A stretch of DNA of 64,000 nt from NCBI GenBank assembly GCA_013398275.1, contig VZSE01002208.1, positions 124,001-188,000 on the forward strand, in the 5' to 3' direction. This DNA is from Promerops cafer (taxonomy: Eukaryota > Chordata > Aves > Passeriformes > Nectariniidae). A program made the position numbers and the translations under genes. The notes below the pieces were generated by a model. It was not told the origin of the DNA and did not search any database. It saw only the letters and a program-made list of their open reading frames with translations. This document shows positions 9,029-23,900 of the stretch, in pieces (the first letter of the stretch is position 1; each line of letters starts with the position of its first letter).

Positions 9029-12000
9029 CCTCACCCTTTGAAGCTGATGAGAAGTGCCTCCCATCTGCTCTGCCTGTCTTTTGGGATGCCATCTCAGGTG
9101 CACATGCCCTGTATAATATGTAAAGAGTAGGGAGAAATACCTTGTTTATAATGTTTAAGTCTGTATCTCATAACCTTAGGAGGTTGCCAGTTTTTTGAGG
9201 ATTACTAAATAATCAACAGCTACGTGATAAAACCAATAGAGGTTATTCTCAGGATGCTGTGTCAGCAAGTAACTGTTCCTCTGGTAAGAGCTGGAGGTTC
9301 AGTGGCAGAAGTGAAGGCAGAAGGATTTCTTCAGAAAGCATTAACCAATTGACTGGACTTCATTAGTTTCTCCCCACACTTGAAGATAAGCAAGATTACT
9401 CAGAGGCACAAAATGAAGTAGCATCTGAGAATTGTGAGCTATTGATTTGAAGCAACAGGTCCAGCAGGTACTAGAGGATCAGTGTATGTTGGAAACTACC
9501 TCCTTGGTCAAATGATAAGACCTAGCATCAGAATTCAGAGAAATGCTGAAAGGAAACTTGCTGTCATAAATATGCAACACTTCTGCAAGTTCAAATCGCA
9601 TCATGTGAAATAACACTTCTTACAACTTCAACCTGATTTGTTCTATTACCAAAAGGAGAGATCTCAAAAAAGGAAAGGTGCCTGGGGAGCTGTTGGAAGG
9701 ACATCAGAATCAGCCTATAAAACCCAATCAACATAATGTTTGAATGGAAATTTAAATACAGTTGTCTTCTCCCAAAATTGTAGAATTAATTTGCTTGAAG
9801 ATGGGTGAGAGAAAACTGGTTTTGTTATAACACTGTAGTCATTAAGACACAAACAAAAGCCTAATTGAACATATTCCAGAACCAAACAGCATTGCTCAAA
9901 AGTGAAGTACCCTTATCACAGGGATCAATACCTGCCTCTATGTACCTGCTCTGATGTTGACCCACATTAAGCATAGTGGAACTAATCTGGATTTCCACCA
10001 ATGTACCCTGGGAGGCCTGCTTGGTGGTACCTGAGATAAATACCTGTGATAGCTGGCATGCCACTTATGCTGGATGCATTTGACCCATGTCCTTTTTGTG
10101 TGCCAGTGCTCAGTGACAGTGCTACGGTTCAGCAAATTGCTTTTTGTTGCTATATATTGGTTTTATATCTCTAGTTCTGATCTGTAGCTGCAGCCGTTGT
10201 GGGATGGGAGTGTGCTGCTCCGTGTGGGGAGTGTGCACGCAGGCATGCCAGGCAGCCTGGGAGCTGCCAGAGTGGACTGTGGTAGCTTTCTGTACCTGGA
10301 GCCTTATAAAGGACTAAGTTCTTTAAGGGTATTGAAGTATTCATGTCCACGTGAAGTGAAAAACCTTTGTCCAATATCCTGTGCAGTGTTTATGTGTACT
10401 CTGTGTGTGTGCTTATACTGATTACTGCTACCCTTTACATTGTCTTGTAGTTTCTGCTCTGTGTATTATTCCATGCTCACTTGTGACAGATGTAGACAAG
10501 TCTTTGTGGATTGTGCAGAGCTTGATCCAGTTACATGCAAGCATCCAGTGCCTTTTTAGATGCACTCCAGTGTAACCTGGCCACTGCTCTGTGGAGCAGA
10601 GATCTGGCAGGAGCCTGTGAGTTGTGCCTGCTATGGGGGCCTCCCAGGAGCAGGAGGCTGCCCACACATCCACAGCTTGGCTGAGGAATCAACAGTGCTC
10701 TCTGTCTACCTGGTACCAGGTGAAGGATGTCTCACACTCCTGTTAAAGTCCCGGGAGAGCTGGTACACTGTTCTCTCATTCCTGTGTTTGTATTACCACT
10801 GACACAAGTGGAATTTTCTATGTGGACAGGAGCTAGTAGTATGTTTTTGTAGGTATTTATTATGTGAGGTCTTGTCTATGCAACCATTTATTATTTTCTA
10901 TTCTCCTTGGTAAATGACCAAACATTTTTTGATTTGGAAACTAAAATAAATCAGTGCAGTCTTGATGGTAAATACAGTTAGAGAAATGGAAACTTAGATA
11001 CTGATACGGCCCAATTTGGTGAGATAGTAGAAATAAATAGTGTTGAGTGTAGAGCTGCTTTTACTCCAGTGCCTCAATGTATGAATGCTTAAGAACAAAA
11101 CCCAGGACCCATCATTAAGAGCAGTGAAGGAAAGGTAAAATGCTAGCAAGTCATCTCCTTAATTCAGGCAATCTGCAAAATATAGTGACTATGTGCAAAA
11201 TTTTAAGAGGGAGATTGGCCTCTCCACAAAGTGTGCGTGTATGGTGAGCAAACTAGATGCTGAATTGCTACTAAATACAAATGTGTTATTTCTTGCATCA
11301 AGAGTATATTAAGAGATTTGCAGATAAATAGGAAATCAAGATCAATGCCCTGGAGACTTTACAATCAGAGCAGTCCATTGTAATTTATTTGTTAATTTAT
11401 AAAGAGAGACTTTTGGGGAGTGTCGCACAATGCCATTATGGTCCTCAGGGCTGACTTTTGCATTTAGGTATCCATGTATCACTGAAATCACTGGGATATG
11501 CTAGCTTTACCAGCAAGATAGCTGACTAGCCAAACCAGTTCCTTCAGAAAGTGTCCTTATCTTCCTTGAGCACAAACTGCCTTTGCTTAATAGCTCTTCA
11601 GAAACAAGCCTAGTGGAAGGTTTGCTTCATTTTCGGGAGGATGACAGTACCTTCATGGAATGGTTTTGCATAGAAACTGTTGATGTTGCTACAAACTCTT
11701 CCTCTAGTCCAGGTTTCAGTAGTATGTGTGCATCAGAGAGTACAGTCACACACTGTGTATGTGAGTGGATTATCCCAGAGAGAACGGATACCCAAAATTG
11801 GTGTCAGCGTGTTATAAGCACCAGCATTTATTGGTATGAGAACTTGTGTTAAATCTCATGTTAGACTTGGATCTGTGTTGCAAAAGGGCTTGTGTAACAC
11901 AAATTTGATTTGTAGAACTTTTATTTGAGGGAGCCAGAACTGGCTGTACTCACAAAAGCATCTTCTGGCTGTTCTATATTAGGAATGCTTCCTGGGGTGA

Positions 12001-15000
12001 CCTGGCTGACAAACCTAGTCGAATTCTGTAAAAAGATTACTTGCTAGATAGAATAATTGTCATTTTGGAGTTGTGTGAATTGCATTAGGCATCTTCTAAT
12101 TGTGTTTATAATTTCTCAAACCTCCATTCTGCTGTACTCCTCTCCTTGCACAAATCCTAGTGGAAAATGAATTTCTGTCCGGGCTCATCTGGCACAAGAA
12201 TCGCATTCGACTTGGCTGGGAAATTGCTAGCTTTATCAGAAAGAGGAAGTTATTAGGAAACGCAGCAGAGCTGTTATTTGCTTCTCAGTGGAATGATCGT
12301 CCTCACTTTTTGATTCCTGCATTTGCTTTGTGGCAGTTGGAGGAGGTGTGTAGCCTGTGGTGAGCACTCGAGCAGCAGTTTCTGCGGTGACAGGGATAGT
12401 TGCCTGTCTCGCACTCGCCTCGAGGTTAGCTTGAGCAACACATCTTGCTCTAAGTGCAGAACTTGCCTCTCAGGGTCTTGAACAGTGCTTCACCCAGCAC
12501 CTGTGATAGGGGACCGCAGACAGGAGCTGTGTGATGCTGAGCTCTACGGCAGAGAAACAGGGATAAGGAGGGGCCCTCACTGCTGGGATGTACCCTTCAA
12601 ACAAAGCTTCTGCAATGCCACACACCTCTGGTGATGAGGGTGGTATAAGAGCTGTGTTGGATGTGACTGATAGAAGTCCTCTGTTCCTTAGAACTGCTGC
12701 TGTTCATACCTCTCGGCTTTAGAGAGCTCATGAAACGTATGAGGACACGGAGAGCCTGCACTATGGGTTTGTCAGCATTGTGTAGGTGTTGGTAGAAAGT
12801 GTTCAGGTGAATTATGTTTTTCCAGGCATGAATGGTACACGGTGTGGAAATCCACTGCTTAATGTTTTGTGTGGACTTTGACAGTCCTTGTTCAGCTTAA
12901 TACAGTACACACTGATCCTGTTAAGTACAAATGGATTTGACCTTCTCCTGTGCCCCTTTTTCCAGGAACACTCTCAGTTGGTACAGTATGAGACCTAGTG
13001 GTGTTACTTCTTGATTTCCAACTCTGGCAAATGGAATTGCAATGTTTCCTTTTTTATGGCTGAATTCTGCTGACCTAACAGTATTGAGTAATAGTGTATT
13101 TTTTTAAATTTCAGAAATAGTTACAGAACTGTTGGCATCAGTATGTGCAGAAGAAGTCATTCTTAAAGGAAGTATGGAAAAAAAAAGATGTACTCCTCTG
13201 TACAGAGAAGTTGGACCAAAATAAATGTCTATTTCTGCTGAAGCAAGATGATTATTGATTAGGAACTGCGACGGCTTTGTAGTTTGTCTTATGGGGGGAA
13301 TGTGTAGGTGGGTAGTGTGTTCTCTATGCTTAATGTTGTTGAGGATTGCTCAAAGGAAGAAACATGAGAAACCTACCTGTGAGATTGTGTGTTTAAACAG
13401 GAAATCTTTCTGATGACCAGAGTGAAAAGGTGCGGCCATGTGGATTGGCCATTGAGCTGACAAGCGCAAGTGCTACCACACCACACCTTTTTAAAATTAT
13501 TTTTTAACTGACAGAAGGCATAGTTAGGAGAGAGACGCGCTGGATTTATGCATCCTGTAGGGATGTGTGAGCTTTCGTTTGGAAGCTTCAATACAAAGTG
13601 CATTTCGCCTGTTGACAGATCCATGCAGGGCAGATGCAGGGATTCTCTTCTGCCAGCGTTCCTTCATCTGCCCAGCACATCTGCGTACATGAAAGTAAAC
13701 ATCTACGTGTTCACATGCATGTTCTACTAGCAGAGTGCATTGAATCACGGGTGGCTTTTGTTTGTTTCGATGGTTGAAGAGAAAAAAAAACCTAGAAAAA
13801 GAGAATAATTTCCAGTCATACTGAAGCAAGTATGTCAGGGGTGGTTTTAGTGAAGTGAAGAGAAAAAAAGCCAGCAACAAAACACCAAGAAAAAAGCCCT
13901 GTTTTAATATAATCTGGAAGATCAAATTTGACTTGAGATGATTTCTTTTCAAGTTGGGTAAGAAGCAAAATGAAATGTCGTTTGAAATGAAAATTTGCAG
14001 GTTTATTTTGAAAATACCAGAATACCACTTGATTTTCTTATACCTCCCTCCCACTTAGTTTTTTGGCTAAGGCATGTTTGCTGAGCTTGGCTCAAAAAAT
14101 TTTGGTTTTGGGAGTGGGGAAAACTGCCATTTGTATATGCATTAATAGTTCTGCTCTGATCTCTGTGAACACTGAGATAAATGAAGTCCAAAATGCTTGT
14201 GATCACTTTTTGCTATTTTCATAAATTGAAATAACGAAATAGTAAAAAAAATGAAATAGGGATAAATAAATATGTTTAAATTAAAAGAAGCTTGGTATCC
14301 GTTACCTCCCTGGCCTCCACACGTTTGGCACCTTCACCGTATGTTGCTGAGCTCCAGAGGAGCCTGAGCCTTGCAGGCTCCTTGCTGCAGGTGCAGGAGC
14401 AGGTGGGCCAGGGCTCTGGGCAGGCAGGGTGACACTGCCCAGCAGTAGCAATGCCCCAAGGTGCAGCAGCACTTCTGTGTGGGTTAAAAGCCTTCTTGTC
14501 TAGCAGTTACCTCTCTCTGGTTCCTTTACCTTGCAAAGGTGCTGTCTGAAAGGTGAATAGCCTCCCTGGGAGTATCCTCCAGCTCCTTGGAAAAGTGGGG
14601 GATTTGCCAGCCCCCTCCATCCCAAACTGAAAAACTGTAAGTATTCAGGACCAGCAAAGGCAGTTGTGCCAGAACCACTCTGCCGGGGTAGATGGCTCCT
14701 TCCTGGGTGCAGAGACCAGTAGGGTTGGATGAGTCGGCAGGGACCGTGCCAGACAGGATGTTTTCTGGGTAAGAGGTGGAAGGAAGGAGAAGAGGATATA
14801 AACCAGCTGTCTTGATGACAGGATAGTAGTATTTTAGCTCTGGCTTTTATAAGAAGAAAACTATCACTTTGTGGGAACGGGGTTTGTATGTTTGGTAATC
14901 CGGACATGGTGGCATAATCCCTGCCTTCCCATCACCAGATTGTGCAGTAAATACAAGATAACCAGGAAAGCCCTGGAAATCAGCCAGTCTTGGCACTGGG

Positions 15001-15688
15001 GCACTGCAAGCTCACACAGCACTTTTCCTAGATAGGGAAAAGTATTGTTTTACCTATCATGATTCAAGGGATCGAAGCCACAGAGACTTTGAATGCTTGC
15101 CTGAGGCAACACATCTGGCCACTGATGAAGTTGCCTGCTAGTATTTTGGCCTCTCACCCCATGCCCAAGCCGATGATAAATGCTGCCTGGAGTTGAAGGT
15201 ACCCAACCAATCCTACCTGGGGCTTATTCACAAGCTTTGAAAAAATGTCTCATGCAGACCATCTTTCCCTCCCTTTCCTGAAGGCCCTTCTGTGTGCCCT
15301 TCCCTGGGGACATGTCCCTTGATGGAGGCTAGCCGGAGCCTGGGATGAGGTGACCTGTGGTGGCATGAATCTGGCTTGGCTCCTGGAGGCTGAGGTGTGC
15401 TCACTCCCTGCCTGTGGTAGGGCTCAGCATGCCTGGCCCCTTGCTCCACCGCCCCGGGGAAGCCCCGGCACCTCCAGAAATAACAGCAGTGTGAGACAGT
15501 AGCTGCAAATCAAGGCTGGGTATAAGCAGATGTAAAGTCTGAATTGTTTCCTAAATTATGCTAGCTATGTAGCTGCAGCACAGTTATGATGGCAGTTTTC
15601 ACATTTGCAAGGCCTAACTTAAAAAAACCCCTAAAACCAACCAACCAACCCACCAAAAAAATTTTTTTTTGTAGTTTCTTCTCTCTGG

Positions 15689-15716
15689 GGATATGTATTC
15701 ATGGATATGTATTCAC
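15689..15716 (+). repeat. 14-bp tandem duplication
   Basis: The unit GGATATGTATTCAT is followed immediately by GGATATGTATTCAC (13 of 14 identical), indicating a small local duplication. Confidence 0.9.
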
Positions 15717-18700
15717 TCCCTCTCCCCCATTAAGATCTGAGACATATGTGCAATTCTGAAAGTTTAGTTTGAATCACATCTGAGGCAGTGGATGTTTCTT
15801 CTTGAGAGCTGTGTTCTTCAGTTCTGCAAAGTGAAATTACGGCTGCATATGCAGTTCCCTATTACGAAGCAATTTTTTGATCTTGAAAATAGCAATTTTC
15901 CCATTGCATTACTTAATTCATTACATTGGAATTATTTTTTCTTTTAATTAAATTCACAATGTTTTTGTAGAACAATGATGTTTTCTTTAGTTCACTCAGG
16001 AGGTAAGACTAAAGAAGGAGGCAGGGTTCAAGGAAGAAGCTTGTTTTAGCAGTTGGGTCGGTTATTTCAACAATGCCTTTAGCAAAGAAGTAAGAGGCTG
16101 TTTGCACAAATCAGTAACTAGTTCCCATGATTCAGATTGAATCACGTAGCTCAAGTCATTTGAATGAATAAATAAATGACTTCTAGTAAGTGAGACAACC
16201 TCTGCAATTAGGATGGCATGCTGCATATTTCATGTTATTTATTATGTGGTTTTCAACAGATATGATTAAGATGGTTTACACTTGGAATGCTAGGTAGCAT
16301 TTCAACACAAGCCACTTAACCAGAGCTCACATTAAAATAAGGTGCACATTTGTTTTGCACAGGTGGCATAGTGCTGTATCTTCTACATTTATATTTTCTT
16401 GTGAATTTTCTACAACTTAACAGGAAAAAGAAGTCACCTGGCCAAGGGCACTTCCATTTTCTGTAATTGTAGCAGGCAGTTCTCAAGCAGGTGCTTCCCA
16501 AATATTTACAGTTGCTGCAGTCTTAGCTTTCCTTCATGTCTTACTTGGCCATCAGCTCCCATGGATGTGCATAACCAGAGGTGCAGAAAACTGCTTTTCT
16601 CAGACATGTTCATGGATTACATGCTGTCCCTGGTGTTTCCGAGGAGATGTGCTTCATGGGTCACCTGCAACTTCTGCTCTTGGGTTTGGACTTGGGATGG
16701 GAGCATTGCAATTCAGTGTAGAAGACAAGGAAGAAAAGGTCTTGTCCTTTGTTCCCTGATGTTGTTTTTTTGTAGTTTGTTTTGATTTTAAGTAGCTGTA
16801 TTATCTAACTGAAAAATTCCAGGGGTTTTGGTGTTGTGAAAATTGATTTTAAAAAATGTATGTTCACTTTACTACTCTGTCATATCTGTTTGTGCCATGT
16901 ACAAAGCAAGGCAATATGATATGGAGAATAGGTAAGATTTGAGACCTACTGGCCAAGTGATCACCTGCTCTAGAAAATTTTGCTATTATGTTTCTTTCCA
17001 ATTTTTTCAGTTAATATAGCATGAAAGGTACATTAAATACAAGATGTACACAAGATTGATAAAAGATATTTCAAAATAATGAAGATACCAGATCTTCAGT
17101 GCCAGATAAAAATACCATTTTGCATATGTGATCACTGTTTCTTCTGAGAGTGGAAGTTATAGTTCTCCTACCTGAAGGCATTGGTGGTGAATTTTACACA
17201 AACTTTAGAAGCTGGGAGAAAAATAAAACCTTCTTAATTTCCTTTAATCAATGGGAAGGGACAGCTGTGATATGAGCAGCTATGACTAATGTTTGACAAA
17301 TTTGTTTCTCATGTGTTAAATCTGAAGGTTCACAGATCATCCACTGGGCACATGGAAACAAGGAAACCTTCCCCCACAGAAATATAGGGGAGGTATCCTC
17401 AAGTCTAAGTGACTGGTTGGCATGATGTTTTGGAAACTGCTGAATAGCAAGGGCCTTTAGTGAAAATCTAAGTTACAGGAGTGGAGTGGTTTTTCTCCTC
17501 CATTTTTATTGCAACCTATTTCTCGTGAATGGAATTTTGACATTCTCACTTCTTGAACAGGAGTCAATTTGTTTTACTGCTCTTCAGACTAGTTCAGCAC
17601 CAAGTACATGCCTTTTCTTTTCTTTCCTGTTAAAAACAAACAGAAAACCCCAAGTGAAAAACCGATTAAACCAGAACAAAACAAACCAATTTTTTTGGAA
17701 GCAGAAGTGTTAGTTGGCAAAATCCTGACTCTGGAAACTGATTTGTCACAGCTAGACCATAATTGAAGCTGTTAGGTTTCCGCATGAACATGGGTTTTGC
17801 ACCACAGAGCAGTGTGTAGGACGTGGGGCCCTTGGCATTTGAGGAGAGTTGGGAAATGGTGGAAGTGTGACTGACTTCTCTCCCTTAGTCTGGCTCTGAA
17901 AACACTCCTAAAAACCAAGCTGCTGGAAAACCAGTCACATCTCCCCTCCCTCAGGTACTGATCCAGGTCTTTCCTAATGGAGACCTGTGGTAATGTGAAG
18001 AGAAGGCGAATTATGCACAGCAAGAGATTTTTTTCCACCTCAGGTTCCGTATTTGAATTTTGAGTGATATCAGAATGCTGAGACTGTCCTTAGTGAGATA
18101 CAATGGCCAGCAGGGCACTGATTTCCTGTACAAATGGACCATTTGGTGTTTGGCTTTCTAATGAAAAAAGCCCCTTCTAGCTGGTCTTTGTGTACCCAGA
18201 TATGTTGGGGACACAGCACAGGCTTCTATTTGAAGTTTCACTTGTGTAGCAGAGGAAGGTCAACGTGAGAATTGGCCTGGTGTTTGTGTAGCAGACTGAG
18301 TGAGGTGCTTGCAAGGTGGTGTCAGTGCCACACTTTGCCTTTATTGCCATGTTTGTAACATCTGGGTAGATACTGATGCCATTATCACTACCCCAAAATT
18401 AATGGCAGAAGCCCAGGCTTTGAGAATAGGAGCAGGGACAAGTGTTTCACAGCAGATCCGGAAGGGAAAGCATGTAAGACAGATTTATGTTGTGTGTTCA
18501 GCTTCCACCTGCCTGTAAGGATAAGTAATTGAGTTGCAGCATTTTTAATTTGCTGTAAAAGTAATTTGTAGTTCCTAATTTGACCTCTTGCAGTGAGGAA
18601 GTCTGGCAGTAAGAGGTGAAGTTGAAACTTGAGCATCTTCAGTTATCTGGTTGGATCTCATTTCTTAAAACATCTGTTTTAGGGTACATGCCCAGTTAAT

Positions 18701-20467
18701 GGATCAGTTTGATATTTGCCTTTTTGTTTTGGATTTGAAAGGATGACCACTGAAATGCTCTCTTATTTCCATCTGGTCTTCACAAAGTAATTAAGTGTTG
18801 AACAATGGTATTGTCAGTCTGTTTCCTACCTAATAAGCTCTTCAAGGTGCTCTTGTTAATGATTTTATTATTTCAGATCTGCTCTTGTTCTCTCTTTCCC
18901 TCCTTAATGAGGCAGATCCCCTAGGCAGCATCAGTTTATCACAGTTGTCTATGGTAGATGAACTAATCCAGCACCAAGGAAGTTTGTGTTCAGCAGTGTG
19001 TAAGATGCTCCCATCAGTGTGTGTGGATAATTCTTGCTGACACATGAAAGACTTAGCATGTGCAAAAAAGGAAGAACAGACCCTTTTTCTAAATGAGGGT
19101 CATCTTGATTTGAACAGCAGCAGTCTGGTTTGCATCAATAAGCACATGTTATTCAGAGAATTAAGAGTAAAAATAGCTAATTAACACCTTCTCTATTTCT
19201 TTTCTGTGTGGTCATTAGTTACTACGAGCCAAATTAATTCCTGACAGCATAGGGCATGGAAGGGTGTTAATGACAAACTCGGGTCAAGAACTGAATCCTT
19301 TGATGTTCTGGAAAGAAATACTACCTTTTTTATTGTATTGCCTGTATCATGTAATTTAATACATGTATGCTAACATCTGTGTTTTGTATTTCAACTTATG
19401 AAGAGAAAATCTGAATTGATTGTTGGAATTTTGAAGAAGGACTATTTTACCCTGTTTAGTATGGTACCTCTTGGATCCTATCTGTGGACTAAAATACAGT
19501 TTCAAAGACTCAGATCACTTCAGAAATAGACTTCTAAGTAAACAGACTGATTATAATAGAGAGGATTAGAAAATGGATTGTTATGGGCCGACACTGTACT
19601 ACTGAGAGAGATGATATCATACTGGTAATCACACTGTTGGGCTTAACAGCCCATAAACTTATAAAAGCTTTTGTAAAATTGTCAACAATAGTTCCATCCA
19701 TTGTTGCCCGTGAACGTCTTCAGGTCCTGGAACAAATTGCTACCATCAATTGTGTTTGTGTAATTTCATAAAGTAAGGCTTTCACTCTGAAGATGCAATA
19801 ACTCTAATAATAAATAATAAAAAATACTGTCAGCTAAAAATTAATGACTCAGGTCCACAATTGTTGTAGCTGCCCAGAAGCCCCTTACCTGGCTTGGGCT
19901 GAGGTGGGTTTACATCTGAGGTTCCTGTGTGTAGAGGACAGGCACTTTTTCATTACCTCTGCCAGTTGCTCACTAGGTCAGCACAAATAGGCAATGTCAG
20001 TGCAGGGTTTGTGTAAAAATTAAAAAATAGTTTAAGTTTACTGTATTTCTACTCTGTTATTAGCTTTCACTGTGGATTTTTGGCATTACCGTTATTAGAA
20101 CGTGAACATTAAAAAGGCTTAATTATTTTCATAAGCATTAATATTCTACTTAAAAAAAGAAACACAGAAGCACATTTTGTCTATAACTTAACAGCTGTGT
20201 CAATGTATGGTCCCTTTCAAATTGTTTTCACGGATACTACCTTCCCATCTCCTTTTTATTCCCCTCATCCCTTCCACATGATTGGCTAGATAAATTATTG
20301 GCCATAGTGTGATGCAGAAATGCACTTTGGCATGAATCCAAAGTGGGAAGAGAAGGAAGTTCTTTTGCAAGAAAATAAATAGCACAAGGTATTTAACAGT
20401 GCATTAAGCAACATCACTGTTAATACTGCACTGATAATGCAGTGAGGACAGCAGGAAAATATGTCAT

Positions 20468-20501
20468 TAGTCAAGCAGTGAATTTAGTCAAGCAGTGAAT
20501 T
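20468..20501 (+). repeat. 17-bp perfect tandem duplication
   Basis: Two identical head-to-tail copies of TAGTCAAGCAGTGAATT (20468-20484 and 20485-20501). The identity implies a recent slippage or repair duplication, probably polymorphic. Confidence 0.93.
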
Positions 20502-20883
20502 GCTCCAGCTCTGATATTTTGTTGGTGATACTCAACATATCCAGTGCATAAGCATTGCTAATACAAAGCTTAATGAAGAGTTGAACATGGACTTTCCACC
20601 TCTGCAGCATGGGATAGAAAGGAGGAGCTGGTTTACCTGCCTGTAGGTGGAGTTCCATTTTTATACTCTAGGAAGGAGGGGAACAGAAATGTGCTGAATA
20701 GACACAAGGCCTGTCCTCCTAGAGTTACTGCTTGCCCATATATATTTGCTTTATTTTCTTTAGTGGGTGATAGTGGAGTAGGAAAGTATCTTGGGGGAAT
20801 ATTATTCTCCAGTCTCCACCTATACAGCTTCAAGAGTGCTTTACCCCAGAAAAATATAATTCTTAAGTTAATGATCCTTAATT

Positions 20884-20908
20884 GCAAGTTTATCATTGAT
20901 AAACTTGC
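20884..20908. repeat. Perfect inverted repeat, 11-bp arms, 3-base loop
   Basis: GCAAGTTTATC (20884-20894), loop ATT, then GATAAACTTGC (20898-20908): the arms are exact reverse complements. It could form a DNA cruciform or an RNA stem-loop, but it has no T-run or other context that would give it a known job. Confidence 0.9.
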
Positions 20909-23900
20909 TTGCTCTATCTCCATCTTCCTGATGTACTTGACAGTGGGTGGTAAAGTGGAATTCAAGGAGGGGCTCAAAATGATTTGGCTCCCCAGCTTCA
21001 GAATGTGCAACTTTGAAAAAAAGCATTGCAGCTACATGCATGGAAGTTTATGGAAAAGGTAAAATTATGGAGAGCTGGAGGAGAGAGAAGAAAATCTGGA
21101 ACTCTTGCTTCTCAGTTACAGTAACAGTGCAGCAGGGACATGCATTTTCTCTTCAGGCTCAATCCAGCAAACCGTAGGCATCATATCCCTTTGAAGTCTG
21201 TGGATATTTTGCCTGCCACTGCAGGTTCAGGGGTTTTTTATTACTTTATTTGCCTAAGAAAATTCTTCTCATCTAGTTTAAAGGGAAAAACTGATATGGA
21301 ATACCACACTGTGTTATATGAACACTATGCCAAAAAGCAATTCTCCCAAAACAGAAGGTAAGATGATAATCACATCCCAAGATTTTATGATATCAGTGTT
21401 ATAACTTGCAATGAGTCTTTTGCCTGGGTAAGGCAAGTAAGTCTAGTAAGTAGATATTCTGGGAATTGTCCTTCCTCTTTCTTTTCCAAAAAGATTGTTT
21501 CTAGATAGATTTTTGGATGTGATTAATATGGGTGAATTCTTTAGACTGTGTAAAGCGCTGTAGCTTCAGGCATTGATTTCTGCCAGCCAAAGTGGTGGTC
21601 TCATGGGTTACCAAAAATGAGATATCTCTAAACTTGCTGGAATGAACTTAATGGAGTTGAGTGGCATTTCACTCACACACTGGATGTGTTGAAGCCAAAA
21701 TTTTTACATGGGAGCTCTTGCAAAGAAGCGTGTGTGTGTAACACACCTCTCTCTCTCTTCCCGAGAACTATTTACTATAGGCCTGAGATGATATGTTAAT
21801 ATGTAATTCTTAGTACATAGAGGCCTCTGGCACTCTTGCTTTTTCGTTTAAGAAGAAATGGTGTTACCACAGCAACTGCTATGCCACCCGGTACTGAAGC
21901 AGCTCCCATCTATGTAGCGCTTATAAAAGTACATCAGACAGATTTTTAAAGTGCATGTAGCTGAAGTGAGAGTAGGAACTTAACACTTGGTGAATGCTAC
22001 CGTGGAAGATCATGAATTTGTTCAGAAGTTGAGAAAAGTTCTTAATGGAAATAAATAGCAATAGATCTAATTCAGCAAGCTCTTTGACAGATGCAGTATT
22101 TCAAGTCTGTGTGCAATCCCTTTGAAATCAGCTGAGCTCTGTGTAGGGCTAGAGTTTGTACAGGTTCAAGAGTCTTGTTTTACAGGTGACAAAAATTGCA
22201 TTGTGAAAGGGAGTGATGGTTTTGAGAGGTTCCAGTGGTTGACACTTTTTTAGGGTGTGACTGGTGAGGGCAGATACCTGGCATTTCTCTACAGTGAGCC
22301 ACTGAAAATGATTGAAAGGGAAGTCATGAGTAACTGGAAGTATCAGAAGTTTTGATTTATGGGTAGTTTTGAGTTTTGGACAAGGTTTCATATTACATTT
22401 GTGCATCACCTGTATTTGATATAGCAAGGAATATGTGTTGAGGGGTGTGTATATAAGTATGTTTTGTTGTCTATTAAATGTTAGAGTGGTACATTGTAAA
22501 AGTTTCTGTACTATAAAATGTAATTCTTTTAGGGGAGGCAAGAGACCTAGGAAAGACTAGGAAAGGTTTTAAGCTAGTCTGAACCTAGTAGTGTTAACCT
22601 ATGTGAGTTTTCCTTTCAAGACACTGAGATGTAAGAAGACCCTTCTATAGCTGAATGTTCAAGGCTGGACCCAAGCCCTGGTAAAGCTATAGGTTGTCAT
22701 TAAAATGCCTCTGAAAATTCACAAGTTTTGCATGAAAGCCATGCTGGGTTGTAAGGCAGCTTTCCCTTCCTAGCCTGGGTCAGGTAGGTACAAACATTGA
22801 ATGATCAGTTTTGGATGATTTCTGAACCTCTACCTTTTACACCTTCACTGTAGTATAGCCCACAGCACTTAAGCTGATATTCCGTCTCTGTAATCCCCAC
22901 TCTGATCTTTCTCATGAATTCTCTCTCTTGGTAAATATCTTTACTGTCACTCTTACTTTAAGATGATGGAGCAGGTTTATACTTGATAACCATCCTACAG
23001 GGACTTTTGTGGTGCTGCCCGAACAATAAGAAAAACTGATTGAGAGGGTCCCTAAGAAATTTCTTCAGAAACTCAATTTAGTTCTGGTACAAATATGCCA
23101 GGGGAGTCCAGTGCATAAGAGAGAATTCATGCATGTTCCCAGTACTGTATTAAATGAATAGGTGTGTAGTGAAAGTGTTCAGACACATAACATGTATGAT
23201 AATTTGCCTGAGACAACTAAAAGAAGTCCGTTTGTGGTCAAAAGCAGAATTTTTAATGATATATTTTGTTATTTCTCTAGTACTTTAAATGTACTACATC
23301 AAAAATTGAATGCAGGCAGTGATTTATCTCAGAAATATACATCCACCTTCAAAAATCCAGCCTGTCTGCCTGATATCGAATTAATCACTCACTTCTGATG
23401 ATAAACTCAGTGTTACGTTGGGAATGCTTTCCAGCACTAGCAGGTTTTTAACAAGCTGCTTGAGATGCATATTAAAAATGCTTTTGGAGACATAGAGGCA
23501 GAAAAGCTTAGAAGTCTGATGACTGTTTATCTGAAAGGAGCTCCCAGGGGCAGAGGAACTGGGTTCACCATTTGTAGTAGTTTACCCAGGTAGGAAATTT
23601 ATCTGTTCGTCTGCTCACAGAGACATTGAGGGGACAGTCTGTTTTGAATTTTAAAATTAAAGGCAGTGGCATTATTTCAGTACATGAAGTTCGGGCCTTG
23701 CCTAAAGGATGTGGTGGTAGGTAGGGTTGATACTGAAAATGGTGTTTTGCCATAACTCATGGCCTGTGCACAAAGTGAAAGTGAGTGACTGATGTCAGGG
23801 AGAGGAAGCTTCCCAAAGTTTAGAAAGTTATTTCATGGACTCCATATTTCATTGCACCAGATTTATTATAATGCTTAGCACTCCCAGTTTAAAATGCATG

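Larger units (their letters stand above)
8521..20467. other. Intronic sequence, no gene seen
   Basis: About 12 kb of AT-rich DNA. The longest open frame (176 codons, minus strand, 13524-14054) has no family resemblance and runs through A/T-rich low-complexity sequence. A moderately GC-rich stretch at about 14300-15480 has no coding signature. Small tandem repeats are listed separately. Confidence 0.5.

Noticed and set aside
12160..12363. 67-codon + strand frame after an AG near 12160
   Set aside because: The acceptor context is plausible, but the translation has no known domain and no good donor follows in phase.
13524..14054. 176-codon minus strand open frame
   Set aside because: Phe/Lys/Ile-rich translation of AT-rich sequence, with no recognisable family, no promoter context and no splice signals worth calling.
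22149..22541. 130-codon minus strand open frame
   Set aside because: No family resemblance and no codon-use or splice support. The length is reachable by chance in 64 kb.
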